Assembly: GCA_037783415.1 (NCBI GenBank)
Contig: JAZGTN010000051.1
Location: 930,001-994,000, forward strand
Length of the DNA stretch: 64,000 bases
From: Leptasterias polaris
Taxonomy: Eukaryota; Echinodermata; Asteroidea; Forcipulatida; Asteriidae
Direction: 5' to 3'
The notes beneath the pieces are model-generated. The model worked only from the letters and a program-made list of their open reading frames with translations, was not told the DNA's origin and did not search any database. Made by a program: the position numbers and the translations under genes. Of this stretch, positions 1 to 12,643 are shown in pieces; position 1 is the stretch's first letter, and every line of letters starts with the position of its first letter.

Positions 1-51
1 GGAGGTTGGAAACAATCTAAACTGAAGCCCCTAAATTAAAGTTAGCAACGT

Positions 52-157
52 GTCTACTGCCATACTACCCTGAAAACCCCGGTTCTCGTCTGATCACCGA
101 AGTTAAGCATCGTCGTGCCCGGTCAGTACTTGGACGGGAGACCTCCTGGGTATACAT
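52..157 (+). pseudogene. 5S rRNA pseudogene, 3' deletion
   Basis: Begins as a normal 5S gene, but 14 bp between 'cctcctggg' and the 3' helix strand are missing and TAGACAT reads TATACAT. The distance to the next gene is 182 bp instead of 196, as expected. The loss removes the 3' side of helix V and much of helix I pairing, so a stable 5S RNA is unlikely. The same deletion is present at 2204. Confidence 0.85.
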
Positions 158-1000
158 CTGTTTGTATTTTTCCTCAACATACGGAGGTTAGAAACAATCT
201 AAACTGAAGCCCCTAAATTAAAGTTAGCAACGTGTCTACTGCCATACTACGCTGAAAACACCGGTTCTCGTCTGATCACCGAAGTTAAGCATCGTCGGGC
301 CCGGTCAGTACTTGGACGGGAGACCTCCTGGGAATACCGGGTGCTGTAGACATCTTTTTGTATTTTTCCTCAACATACGGAGGTTAGAAACAATCTAAAC
401 TGAAGCCCCTAAATTAAAGTTAGCAACGTGTCTACTGCCATACCACCCTGAAAACACCGGTTCTCGTCTGATCACCGAAGTTAAGCATCGTCGGGCCCGA
501 TCAGTACTTGGACGGGAGACCTCCTGGGAATACCGGGTGCTGTAGACATCTTTTTGTATTTTTCCTCAACATACGGAGGTTAGAAACAATCTAAACTGAA
601 GCCCCTAAATTAAAGTTAGCAACGTGTCTACTGCCATATTAAGCTGAAAACACCGGTTCTTGTCTGATCACCGAAGTTAAGCATCGTCGGGCCCGGTCAG
701 TACTTGGACGGGAGACCTCCTGGGAATACCGGGTGCTGTAGACATATTTTGTATTTTTCCTCAAAATACGGAAGTTAGATATCTAAACTGGAAACTGAAG
801 CCCCTAAATTAAAGTCAGCAACGTGTCTACTGCCATACTACGCTGAAAACACCGGTTCTCGTCTGATCACCGAAGTTAAGCATCGTCGGGCCCGGTCAGT
901 ACTTGGACGGGAGACCTCCTGGGAATACCGGGTGCTGTAGACATCTTTTTGTATTTTTCCTCAACATACGGAGGTTAGAAACAATCTAAACTGAAGCCCC

Positions 1001-1009
1001 TAAATTAAA
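1001..1009 (+). promoter_or_regulatory. A/T-rich upstream element of 5S gene (-20 to -12)
   Basis: 'taaattaaa' lies at -20 to -12 of the representative gene and at the same distance before essentially every copy. Type C spacers carry 'tatattaaa' instead. Its fixed position suggests a TATA-like upstream element of the kind that helps RNA polymerase III in some animal 5S genes. The role is inferred from position and composition only. Confidence 0.5.
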
Positions 1010-1020
1010 GTTAGCAACGT

Positions 1021-1140
1021 GTCTACTGCCATACTACGCTGAAAACACCGGTTCTCGTCTGATCACCGAAGTTAAGCATCGTCGGGCCCGGTCAGTACTT
1101 GGACGGGAGACCTCCTGGGAATACCGGGTGCTGTAGACAT
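1021..1140 (+). rRNA. 5S ribosomal RNA gene, representative consensus copy
   Basis: This 120-nt gene matches the array consensus and defines the unit. It starts at GTCTACTGCC and ends at CTGTAGACAT, the usual length for animal 5S rRNA, which is part of the large ribosomal subunit. The ends pair as helix I (GUCUAC with GUAGAC). The RNA polymerase III internal promoter is recognisable: box A region around nt 48-63 (GAAGTTAAGCATCGTC) and box C around nt 79-98 (TTGGACGGGAGACCTCCTGG). Three positions that are normally paired in animal 5S are mismatched here: U7.U112 in helix I, C19.U59 in helix II and C84.U93 in helix IV. They recur in nearly every copy, so this may be a divergent 5S type. Identity as 5S sequence is certain; function as ribosomal 5S is not. 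Confidence 0.95.
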
Positions 1141-1141
1141 A

Positions 1142-1146
1142 TTTTT
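1142..1146 (+). terminator. RNA polymerase III T-run terminator
   Basis: A run of five T begins just after the 3' end of the gene. A T run follows every intact copy: five T after 'catc' in type A spacers, four after 'cata' or 'catc' in types B and C. Most units carry a second T5 run about 6-8 bp further on ('tatttttcc'), which acts as a backup. This particular unit has 'tatttgtcatc' there instead. Confidence 0.8.
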
Positions 1147-2203
1147 GTATTTGTCATCAACATACGGAAGTTAGATATCTAAACTGGAAACTGAAGCCCC
1201 TATATTAAAGTCAACAAACTGTTTACTGCCATACTACGCTGAAAACACCGGTTCTCGTCTGATCTCCGAAGATAAGCATCGTCGGGCCCGGTCAGTACTT
1301 GGACGGGAGACCTCCTGGGAATACCGGGTGCTGTAGACATCTTTTTGTATTTTTCCTCAACATACGGAGGTTAGAAACAATCTAAACTGAAGCCCCTAAA
1401 TTAAAGTTAGCAACGTGTCTACTGCCATACTACGCTGAAAACACCGGTTCTCGTCTGATCTCCGAAGATAAGCATCGTCGGGCCCGGTCAGTACTTGGAC
1501 GGGAGACCTCCTGGGAATACCGGGTGCTGTAGACATCTTTTTGTATTTTTCCTCAACATACGGAGGTTAGAAACAATCTAAACTGAAGCCCCTAAATTAA
1601 AGTTAGCAACGTGTCTACTGCCATACTACCCTGAAAACACCGGTTCTCGTCTGATCACCGAAGTTAAGCATCGTCGGGCCCGGTCAGTACTTGGACGGGA
1701 GACCTCCTGGGAATACCGGGTGCTGTAGACATCTTTTTGTATTTTTCCTCAACATACGGAGGTTAGAAACAATCTAAACTGAAGCCCCTAAATTAAAGTT
1801 AGCAACGTGTCTACTGCCATATTACGCTGAAAACACCGGTTCTTGTCTGATCACCGAAGTTAAGCATCGTCGGGCCCGGTCAGTACTTGGACGGGAGACC
1901 TCCTGGGAATACCGGGTGCTGTAGACATATTTTGTATTTTTCCTCAAAATACGGAAGTTAGATATCTAAACTGGAAACTGAAGCCCCTAAATTAAAGTCA
2001 GCAACGTGTCTACTGCCATACTACGCTGAAAACACCGGTTCTCGTCTGATCACCGAAGTTAAGCATCGTCGGGCCCGGTCAGTACTTGGACGGGAGACCT
2101 CCTGGGAATACCGGGTGCTGTAGACATCTTTTTGTATTTTTCCTCAACATACGGAGGTTGGAAACAATCTAAACTGAAGCCCCTAAATTAAAGTTAGCAA
2201 CGT

Positions 2204-2309
2204 GTCTACTGCCATACTACCCTGAAAACCCCGGTTCTCGTCTGATCACCGAAGTTAAGCATCGTCGTGCCCGGTCAGTACTTGGACGGGAGACCTCCTG
2301 GGTATACAT
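2204..2309 (+). pseudogene. 5S rRNA pseudogene, 3' deletion (second copy)
   Basis: Carries the same 14-bp 3' deletion and TATACAT change as the copy at 52, exactly 2152 bp downstream. It was multiplied by block duplication, not by an independent mutation. Confidence 0.85.
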
Positions 2310-4680
2310 CTGTTTGTATTTTTCCTCAACATACGGAGGTTAGAAACAATCTAAACTGAAGCCCCTAAATTAAAGTTAGCAACGTGTCTACTGCCATACT
2401 ACGCTGAAAACACCGGTTCTCGTCTGATCACCGAAGTTAAGCATCGTCGGGCCCGGTCAGTACTTGGACGGGAGACCTCCTGGGAATACCGGGTGCTGTA
2501 GACATCTTTTTGTATTTTTCCTCAACATACGGAGGTTAGAAACAATCTAAACTGAAGCCCCTAAATTAAAGTTAGCAACGTGTCTACTGCCATACCACCC
2601 TGAAAACACCGGTTCTCGTCTGATCACCGAAGTTAAGCATCGTCGGGCCCGATCAGTACTTGGACGGGAGACCTCCTGGGAATACCGGGTGCTGTAGACA
2701 TCTTTTTGTATTTTTCCTCAACATACGGAGGTTAGAAACAATCTAAACTGAAGCCCCTAAATTAAAGTTAGCAACGTGTCTACTGCCATATTAAGCTGAA
2801 AACACCGGTTCTTGTCTGATCACCGAAGTTAAGCATCGTCGGGCCCGGTCAGTACTTGGACGGGAGACCTCCTGGGAATACCGGGTGCTGTAGACATATT
2901 TTGTATTTTTCCTCAAAATACGGAAGTTAGATATCTAAACTGGAAACTGAAGCCCCTAAATTAAAGTCAGCAACGTGTCTACTGCCATACTACGCTGAAA
3001 ACACCGGTTCTCGTCTGATCACCGAAGTTAAGCATCGTCGGGCCCGGTCAGTACTTGGACGGGAGACCTCCTGGGAATACCGGGTGCTGTAGACATCTTT
3101 TTGTATTTTTCCTCAACATACGGAGGTTAGAAACAATCTAAACTGAAGCCCCTAAATTAAAGTTAGCAACGTGTCTACTGCCATACTACGCTGAAAACAC
3201 CGGTTCTCGTCTGATCACCGAAGTTAAGCATCGTCGGGCCCGGTCAGTACTTGGACGGGAGACCTCCTGGGAATACCGGGTGCTGTAGACATATTTTTGT
3301 ATTTGTCATCAACATACGGAAGTTAGATATCTAAACTGGAAACTGAAGCCCCTATATTAAAGTCAACAAACTGTTTACTGCCATACTACGCTGAAAACAC
3401 CGGTTCTCGTCTGATCTCCGAAGATAAGCATCGTCGGGCCCGGTCAGTACTTGGACGGGAGACCTCCTGGGAATACCGGGTGCTGTAGACATCTTTTGTA
3501 TTTTTCCTCGACATACGGAGGTTAGATCTAAACTGGAAACTGAAGCCCCTATATTAAAGTCAGCAACGTGTCTACTGCCATACTACGCTGAAAACACTGG
3601 TTCTCGTCTGATCACCGAAGTTGAGCATCGTCGGGCCCGGTCAGTACTTGGACGGGAGACCTCCTGGGAATACCGGGTGCTGTAGACATCTTTTTGTATT
3701 TTTCCTCAACATACGGAGGTTAGAAACAATCTAAACTGAAGCCCCTAAATTAAAGTTAGCAACGTGTCTAGGTCTACTGCCATACTACGCTGAAAACACC
3801 GGTTCTCGTCTGATCACCGAAGTTAAGCATCGTCGGGCCCGGTCAGTACTTGGACGGCGGGAGACCTCCTGGGAATACCGGGTGCTGTAGACATCTTTTG
3901 TATTTTTCCTCGACATACGGAGGTTAGATCTAAACTGGAAACTGAAGCCCCTATATTAAAGTCAGCAAAGTGTCTACTGCCATACTACGCTGAAAACACC
4001 GGTTCTCGTCTGAACACCGAAGTTAAGCATCGTCGGGCCCGGTCAGTACTTGGACGGGAGACCTCCTGGGAATACCGGGTGCTGTAGACATCTTTTTGTA
4101 TTTTTCCTCAACATACGGAGGTTAGAAACAATCTAAACTGAAGATCCTAAATTAAAGTTAGCAACGTGTCTACTGCCATACTACGCTGAAAACACCGGTT
4201 CTCGTCTGATCACCGAAGTTAAGCATCGTCGGGCCCGGTCAGTACTTGGACGGGAGACCTCCTGGGAATACCGGGTGCTGTAGACATCTTTTGTATTTTT
4301 CCTCGACATACGGAGGTTAGATCTAAACTGGAAACTGAAGCCCCTATATTAAAGTCAGCAACGTGTCTACTGCCATAATATGCTGAAAACACCGGTTCTC
4401 GTCTGATCACCGAAGTTAAGCATCGTCGGGCCCGGTCAGTACTTGGACGGGAGACCTCCTGGGAATACCGGGTGCTGTAGACATCTTTTTGTATTTTTCC
4501 TCAACATACGGAGGTTAGAAACAATCTAAACTGAAGCCCCTAAATTAAAGTTAGCAACGTGTCTACTGCCATACTACGCTGAAAACACCGGTGGCCGTCT
4601 GATCACCGAAGTTAAGCATCGTTGGGCCCGGTCAGTACTTGGACGGGAGACCTCCTGGGAATACTGGGTGATGTAGACAT
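2204..4680 (+). rRNA. 5S rRNA genes, left block 2 (13 copies)
   Basis: Gene starts: 2204 (3'-deleted), 2386, 2582, 2778, 2977, 3173, 3373, 3570, 3772, 3972, 4168, 4365, 4561. The copy at 3772 is preceded by a 6-bp duplication of its own 5' end (GTCTAG then GTCTAC) and has a CGG insertion before box C ('ggacggcgggagacc'). The copy at 3570 has 'cactgg' and 'gaagttgagc'. The copy at 4561 has 'ggtggccgtctg'. These variants recur as sets further downstream. Confidence 0.95.
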
Positions 4681-4759
4681 ATTTTGTATTTTTCCTCAAA
4701 ATACGGAAGTTAGATATCTAAACTGGAAACTGAAGCCCCTATATTAAAGTCAACAAACT

Positions 4760-7700
4760 GTTTACTGCCATACTACGCTGAAAACACCGGTTCTCGTCTG
4801 ATCTCCGAAGTTAAGCATCGTCGGGCCCGGTCAGTACTTGGACGGGAGACCTCCTGGGAATACCGGGTGCTGTAGACATCTTTTGTATTTTTCCTCGACA
4901 TACGGAGGTTAGATCTAAACTGGAAACTGAAGCCCCTATATTAAAGTCAGCAACGTGTCTACTGCCATACTACGCTGAAAACACTGGTTCTCGTCTGATC
5001 ACCGAAGTTGAGCATCGTCGGGCCCGGTCAGTACTTGGACGGGAGACCTCCTGGGAATACCGGGTGCTGTAGACATCTTTTTGTATTTTTCCTCAACATA
5101 CGGAGGTTAGAAACAATCTAAACTGAAGCCCCTAAATTAAAGTTAGCAACGTGTCTAGGTCTACTGCCATACTACGCTGAAAACACCGGTTCTCGTCTGA
5201 TCACCGAAGTTAAGCATCGTCGGGCCCGGTCAGTACTTGGACGGGAGACCTCCTGGGAATACCGGGTGCTGTAGACATCTTTTGTATTTTTCCTCGACAT
5301 ACGGAGGTTAGATCTAAACTGGAAACTGAAGCCCCTATATTAAAGTCAGCAACGTGTCTACTGCCATAATATGCTGAAAACACCGGTTCTCGTCTGATCA
5401 CCGAAGTTAAACATCGTCGGGCCCGGTCAGTACTTGGACGGGAGACCTCCTGGGAATACCGGGTGCTGTAGACATCTTTTTGTATTTTTCCTCAACATAC
5501 GGAGGTTAGAAACAATCTAAACTGAAGCCCCTAAATTAAAGTTAGCAACGTGTCTACTGCCATACTACGCTGAAAACACCGGTTCTCGTCTGATCACCGA
5601 AGTTAAGCATCGTCGGGCCCGGTCAGTACTTGGACGGGAGACCTCCTGGGAATACCGGGGGCTGTAGACATATTTTTGTATTTGTCATCAACATACGGAG
5701 GTTAGAAACAATCTAAACTGAAGCCCCTAAATTAAAGTTAGCAACGTGTCTACTGCCATACTACGCTGAAAACACCGGTGGCCGTCTGATCACCGAAGTT
5801 AAGCATCGTCGGGCCCGGTCAGTACTTGGACGGGAGACCTCCTGGGAATACTGGGTGATGTAGACATATTTTGTATTTTTCCTCAAAATACGGAAGTTAG
5901 ATATCTAAACTGGAAACTGAAGCCCCTATATTAAAGTCAACAAACTGTTTACTGCCATACTACGCTGAAAACACCGGTTCTCGTCTGATCTCCGAAGTTA
6001 AGCATCGTCGGGCCCGGTCAGTACTTGGACGGGAGACCTCCTGGGAATACCGGGTGCTGTAGACATCTTTTGTATTTTTCCTCGACATACGGAGGTTAGA
6101 TCTAAACTGGAAACTGAAGCCCCTATATTAAAGTCAGCAACGTGTCTACTGCCATACTACGCTGAAAACACTGGTTCTCGTCTGATCACCGAAGTTGAGC
6201 ATCGTCGGGCCCGGTCAGTACTTGGACGGGAGACCTCCTGGGAATACCGGGTGCTGTAGACATCTTTTTGTATTTTTCCTCAACATACGGAGGTTAGAAA
6301 CAATCTAAACTGAAGCCCCTAAATTAAAGTTAGCAACGTGTCTAGGTCTACTGCCATACTACGCTGAAAACACCGGTTCTCGTCTGATCACCGAAGTTAA
6401 GCATCGTCGGGCCCGGTCAGTACTTGGACGGCGGGAGACCTCCTGGGAATACCGGGTGCTGTAGACATCTTTTGTATTTTTCCTCGACATACGGAGGTTA
6501 GATCTAAACTGGAAACTGAAGCCCCTATATTAAAGTCAGCAAAGTGTCTACTGCCATACTACGCTGAAAACACCGGTTCTCGTCTGAACACCGAAGTTAA
6601 GCATCGTCGGGCCCGGTCAGTACTTGGACGGGAGACCTCCTGGGAATACCGGGTGCTGTAGACATCTTTTTGTATTTTTCCTCAACATACGGAGGTTAGA
6701 AACAATCTAAACTGAAGATCCTAAATTAAAGTTAGCAACGTGTCTACTGCCATACTACGCTGAAAACACCGGTTCTCGTCTGATCACCGAAGTTAAGCAT
6801 CGTCGGGCCCGGTCAGTACTTGGACGGGAGACCTCCTGGGAATACCGGGTGCTTTTGACATCTTTTGTATTTTTCCTCGACATACGGAGGTTAGATCTAA
6901 ACTGGAAACTGAAGCCCCTATATTAAAGTCAGCAACGTGTCTACTGCCATAATATGCTGAAAACACCGGTTCTCGTCTGATCACCGAAGTTAAGCATCGT
7001 CGGGCCCGGTCAGTACTTGGACGGGAGACCTCCTGGGAATACCGGGTGCTGTAGACATCTTTTTGTATTTTTCCTCAACATACGGAGGTTAGAAACAATC
7101 TAAACTGAAGCCCCTAAATTAAAGTTAGCAACGTGTCTACTGCCATACTACGCTGAAAATACCGGTTCTCGTCTGATCACCGAAGTTAAGCATCGTCGGG
7201 CCTGGTCAGTACTTGGACGGGAGATCTCCTGGGAATACCGGGTGCTGTAGACATCTTTTGTATTTTTCCTCGACATACGGAGGTTAGATCTAAACTGGAA
7301 ACTGAAGCCCCTATATTAAAGTCAGCAACGTGTCTACTGCCATACTATGCTGAAAACACCGGTTCTCGTCTGATCACCGAAGTTAAGCATCGTCGGGCCC
7401 GGTCAGTACTTGGACGGGAGACCTCCTGGGAATACCAGGTGCTGTATACATCCTTTTGTATTTTTCCTCAACATACGGAGGTTAGAAACAATCTAAACTG
7501 AAGCCCCTAAATTAAAGTCAGCAACGTGTCTACTGCCATACTACCCTGAAAACACTGGTTCTCGTCTGATCACCGAAGTTGAGCATCGTCGGGCCCGGTC
7601 AGTACTTGGACGGGAGACCTCCTGGGAATACCGGGTGCTGTAGACATCTTTTTGTATTTTTCCTCAACATACGGAGGTTAGAAACAATCTAAACTGAAGC

Positions 7701-8835
7701 CCCTAAATTAAAGTTAGCAACGTGTCTAGGTCTACTGCCATACTACGCTGAAAACACCGGTTCTCGTCTGATCACCGAAGTTAAGCATCGTCGGGCCCGG
7801 TCAGTACTTGGACGGCGGGAGACCTCCTGGGAATACCGGGTGCTGTAGACATCTTTTGTATTTTTCCTCGACATACGGAGGTTAGATCTAAACTGGAAAC
7901 TGAAGCCCCTATATTAAAGTCAGCAAAGTGTCTACTGCCATACTACGCTGAAAACACCGGTTCTCGTCTGAACACCGAAGTTAAGCATCGTCGGGCCCGG
8001 TCAGTACTTGGACGGGAGACCTCCTGGGAATACCGGGTGCTGTAGACATCTTTTTGTATTTTTCCTCAACATACGGAGGTTAGAAACAATCTAAACTGAA
8101 GATCCTAAATTAAAGTTAGCAACGTGTCTACTGCCATACTACGCTGAAAACACCGGTTCTCGTCTGATCACCGAAGTTAAGCATCGTCGGGCCCGGTCAG
8201 TACTTGGACGGGAGACCTCCTGGGAATACCGGGTGCTTTTGACATCTTTTGTATTTTTCCTCGACATACGGAGGTTAGATCTAAACTGGAAACTGAAGCC
8301 CCTATATTAAAGTCAGCAACGTGTCTACTGCCATAATATGCTGAAAACACCGGTTCTCGTCTGATCACCGAAGTTAAGCATCGTCGGGCCCGGTCAGTAC
8401 TTGGACGGGAGACCTCCTGGGAATACCGGGTGCTGTAGACATCTTTTTGTATTTTTCCTCAACATACGGAGGTTAGAAACAATCTAAACTGAAGCCCCTA
8501 AATTAAAGTTAGCAACGTGTCTACTGCCATACTACGCTGAAAATACCGGTTCTCGTCTGATCACCGAAGTTAAGCATCGTCGGGCCTGGTCAGTACTTGG
8601 ACGGGAGATCTCCTGGGAATACCGGGTGCTGTAGACATCTTTTGTATTTTTCCTCGACATACGGAGGTTAGATCTAAACTGGAAACTGAAGCCCCTATAT
8701 TAAAGTCAGCAACGTGTCTACTGCCATACTATGCTGAAAACACCGGTTCTCGTCTGATCACCGAAGTTAAGCATCGTCGGGCCCGGTCAGTACTTGGACG
8801 GGAGACCTCCTGGGAATACCAGGTGCTGTATACAT
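4760..8835 (+). rRNA. 5S rRNA genes, left block 3 (21 copies)
   Basis: Gene starts: 4760, 4957, 5159, 5356, 5552, 5748, 5947, 6144, 6346, 6546, 6742, 6939, 7135, 7332, 7528, 7730, 7930, 8126, 8323, 8519, 8716. The copies at 5159, 6346 and 7730 have the duplicated GTCTAG at the 5' end; 6346 and 7730 also have the CGG insertion. The copies at 5356, 6939 and 8323 read 'ataatatgctg' near nt 13-20. A 1384-bp higher-order unit links the copies from about 6.3 to 7.5 kb with those from about 7.7 to 8.9 kb. Confidence 0.95.
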
Positions 8836-8911
8836 CCTTTTGTATTTTTCCTCAACATACGGAGGTTAGAAACAATCTAAACTGAAGCCCCTAAATTAAA
8901 GTCAGCAACGT

Positions 8912-11900
8912 GTCTACTGCCATACTACCCTGAAAACACCGGTTCTCGTCTGATCACCGAAGTTAAGCATCGTCGGGCCCGGTCAGTACTTGGACGGGAG
9001 ACCTCCTGGGAATACCGGGTGCTGTAGACATCTTTTTGTATTTTTCCTCAACATACGGAGGTTAGAAACAATCTAAACTGAAGCCCCTAAATTAAAGTTA
9101 GCAACGTGTCTACTGCCATACTACGCTGAAAATACCGGTTCTCGTCTGATCACCGAAGTTAAGCATCGTCGGGCCCGGTCAGTACTTGGACGGGAGATCT
9201 CCTGGGAATACCGGGTGCTGTAGACATCTTTTGTATTTTTCCTCGACATACGGAGGTTAGATCTAAACTGGAAACTGAAGCCCCTATATTAAAGTCAGCA
9301 ACGTGTCTACTGCCATAATATGCTGAAAACACCGGTTCTCGTCTGATCACCGAAGTTAAGCATCGTCGGGCCCGGTCAGTACTTGGACGGGAGACCTCCT
9401 GGGAATACCGGGTGCTGTAGACATCTTTTTGTATTTTTCCTCAACATACGGAGGTTAGAAACAATCTAAACTGAAGCCCCTAAATTAAAGTTAGCAACGT
9501 GTCTACTGCCATACTACGCTGAAAATACCGGTTCTCGTCTGATCACCGAAGTTAAGCATCGTCGGGCCCGGTCAGTACTTGGACGGGAGACCTCCTGGGA
9601 ATACCGGGTGCTGTAGACATCTTTTGTATTTTTCCTCGACATACGGAGGTTAGATCTAAACTGGAAACTGAAGCCCCTATATTAAAGTCAGCAACGTGTC
9701 TACTGCCATAATATGCTGAAAACACCGGTTCTCGTCTGATCACCGAAGTTAAGCATCGTCGGGCCCGGTCAGTACTTGGACGGGAGACCTCCTGGGAATA
9801 CCGGGTGCTGTAGACATCTTTTTGTATTTTTCCTCAACATACGGAGGTTAGAAACAATCTAAACTGAAGCCCCTAAATTAAAGTTAGCAACGTGTCTACT
9901 GCCATACTACGCTGAAAATACCGGTTCTCGTCTGATCACCGAAGTTAAGCATCGTCGGGCCTGGTCAGTACTTGGACGGGAGATCTCCTGGGAATACCGG
10001 GTGCTGTAGACATCTTTTGTATTTTTCCTCGACATACGGAGGTTAGATCTAAACTGGAAACTGAAGCCCCTATATTAAAGTCAGCAACGTGTCTACTGCC
10101 ATACTATGCTGAAAACACCGGTTCTCGTCTGATCACCGAAGTTAAGCATCGTCGGGCCCGGTCAGTACTTGGACGGGAGACCTCCTGGGAATACCAGGTG
10201 CTGTATACATCCTTTTGTATTTTTCCTCAACATACGGAGGTTAGAAACAATCTAAACTGAAGCCCCTAAATTAAAGTCAGCAACGTGTCTACTGCCATAC
10301 TACCCTGAAAACACCGGTTCTCGTCTGATCACCGAAGTTAAGCATCGTCGGGCCCGGTCAGTACTTGGACGGGAGACCTCCTGGGAATACCGGGTGCTGT
10401 AGACATCTTTTTGTATTTTTCCTCAACATACGGAGGTTAGAAACAATCTAAACTGAAGCCCCTAAATTAAAGTTAGCAACGTGTCTACTGCCATACTACG
10501 CTGAAAATACCGGTTCTCGTCTGATCACCGAAGTTAAGCATCGTCGGGCCCGGTCAGTACTTGGACGGGAGATCTCCTGGGAATACCGGGTGCTGTAGAC
10601 ATCTTTTGTATTTTTCCTCGACATACGGAGGTTAGATCTAAACTGGAAACTGAAGCCCCTATATTAAAGTCAGCAACGTGTCTACTGCCATAATATGCTG
10701 AAAACACCGGTTCTCGTCTGATCACCGAAGTTAAGCATCGTCGGGCCCGGTCAGTACTTGGACGGGAGACCTCCTGGGAATACCGGGTGCTGTAGACATC
10801 TTTTTGTATTTTTCCTCAACATACGGAGGTTAGAAACAATCTAAACTGAAGCCCCTAAATTAAAGTTAGCAACGTGTCTACTGCCATACTACGCTGAAAA
10901 TACCGGTTCTCGTCTGATCACCGAAGTTAAGCATCGTCGGGCCCGGTCAGTACTTGGACGGGAGATCTCCTGGGAATACCGGGTGCTGTAGACATCTTTT
11001 GTATTTTTCCTCGACATACGGAGGTTAGATCTAAACTGGAAACTGAAGCCCCTATATTAAAGTCAGCAACGTGTCTACTGCCATACTATGCTGAAAACAC
11101 CGGTTCTCGTCTGATCACCGAAGTTAAGCATCGTCGGGCCCGGTCAGTACTTGGACGGGAGACCTCCTGGGAATACCGGGTGCTGTAGACATCTTTTTGT
11201 ATTTTTCCTCAACATACGGAGGTTAGAAACAATCTAAACTGAAGCCCCTAAATTAAAGTTAGCAACGTGTCTACTGCCATACTACGCTGAAAATACCGGT
11301 TCTCGTCTGATCACCGAAGTTAAGCATCGTCGGGCCTGGTCAGTACTTGGACGGGAGATCTCCTGGGAATACCGGGTGCTGTAGACATCTTTTGTATTTT
11401 TCCTCGACATACGGAGGTTAGATCTAAACTGGAAACTGAAGCCCCTATATTAAAGTCAGCAACGTGTCTACTGCCATACTATGCTGAAAACACCGGTTCT
11501 CGTCTGATCACCGAAGTTAAGCATCGTCGGGCCCGGTCAGTACTTGGACGGGAGACCTCCTGGGAATACCAGGTGCTGTATACATCCTTTTGTATTTTTC
11601 CTCAACATACGGAGGTTAGAAACAATCTAAACTGAAGCCCCTAAATTAAAGTCAGCAACGTGTCTACTGCCATACTACCCTGAAAACACCGGTTCTCGTC
11701 TGATCACCGAAGTTAAGCATCGTCGGGCCCGGTCAGTACTTGGACGGGAGACCTCCTGGGAATACCGGGTGCTGTAGACATCTTTTTGTATTTTTCCTCA
11801 ACATACGGAGGTTAGAAACAATCTAAACTGAAGCCCCTAAATTAAAGTTAGCAACGTGTCTACTGCCATACTACGCTGAAAATACCGGTTCTCGTCTGAT

Positions 11901-12567
11901 CACCGAAGTTAAGCATCGTCGGGCCCGGTCAGTACTTGGACGGGAGATCTCCTGGGAATACCGGGTGCTGTAGACATCTTTTGTATTTTTCCTCGACATA
12001 CGGAGGTTAGATCTAAACTGGAAACTGAAGCCCCTATATTAAAGTCAGCAACGTGTCTACTGCCATAATATGCTGAAAACACCGGTTCTCGTCTGATCAC
12101 CGAAGTTAAGCATCGTCGGGCCCGGTCAGTACTTGGACGGGAGACCTCCTGGGAATACCGGGTGCTGTAGACATCTTTTTGTATTTTTCCTCAACATACG
12201 GAGGTTAGAAACAATCTAAACTGAAGCCCCTAAATTAAAGTTAGCAACGTGTCTACTGCCATACTACGCTGAAAATACCGGTTCTCGTCTGATCACCGAA
12301 GTTAAGCATCGTCGGGCCCGGTCAGTACTTGGACGGGAGATCTCCTGGGAATACCGGGTGCTGTAGACATCTTTTGTATTTTTCCTCGACATACGGAGGT
12401 TAGATCTAAACTGGAAACTGAAGCCCCTATATTAAAGTCAGCAACGTGTCTACTGCCATACTATGCTGAAAACACCGGTTCTCGTCTGATCACCGAAGTT
12501 AAGCATCGTCGGGCCCGGTCAGTACTTGGACGGGAGACCTCCTGGGAATACCGGGTGCTGTAGACAT
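8912..12567 (+). rRNA. 5S rRNA genes, left block 4 (19 copies)
   Basis: Gene starts: 8912, 9108, 9305, 9501, 9698, 9894, 10091, 10287, 10483, 10680, 10876, 11073, 11269, 11466, 11662, 11858, 12055, 12251, 12448. Spacers alternate strictly A and C, giving intervals of 196 and 197 bp and a 393-bp dimer. A seven-unit period of 1375 bp is clear: the same variant order recurs at 9108, 10483 and 11858. Many copies carry 'aaaataccgg' (nt 22-31) or 'gagatctcc' in box C, variants not seen to the right of the transposon. Confidence 0.95.
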
Positions 12568-12643
12568 CTTTTTGTATTTTTCCTCAACATACGGAGGTTA
12601 GAAACAATCTAAACTGAAGCCCCTAAATTAAAGTTAGCAACGT

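Larger units (their letters stand above)
52..2127 (+). rRNA. 5S rRNA genes, left block 1 (11 copies)
   Basis: Gene starts: 52, 234, 430, 626, 825, 1021, 1221, 1417, 1613, 1809, 2008; each runs 120 nt unless noted. Copy 52 lacks part of its 3' end (separate entry). The copy at 1221 starts GTTTACTGCC, so helix I has a G.U pair. The copies at 1221 and 1417 have 'tctccgaagataagc' in the box A region. The genes from 52 to 1221 are repeated nearly exactly 2152 bp downstream. Confidence 0.95.

Noticed and set aside
4219..12100. Identical 63-residue minus-strand ORFs repeated eight times in the left array
   Set aside because: They are read-through of the antisense strand of 5S genes and a spacer; they recur only because the repeat recurs and disappear with single variants. 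No coding signature.
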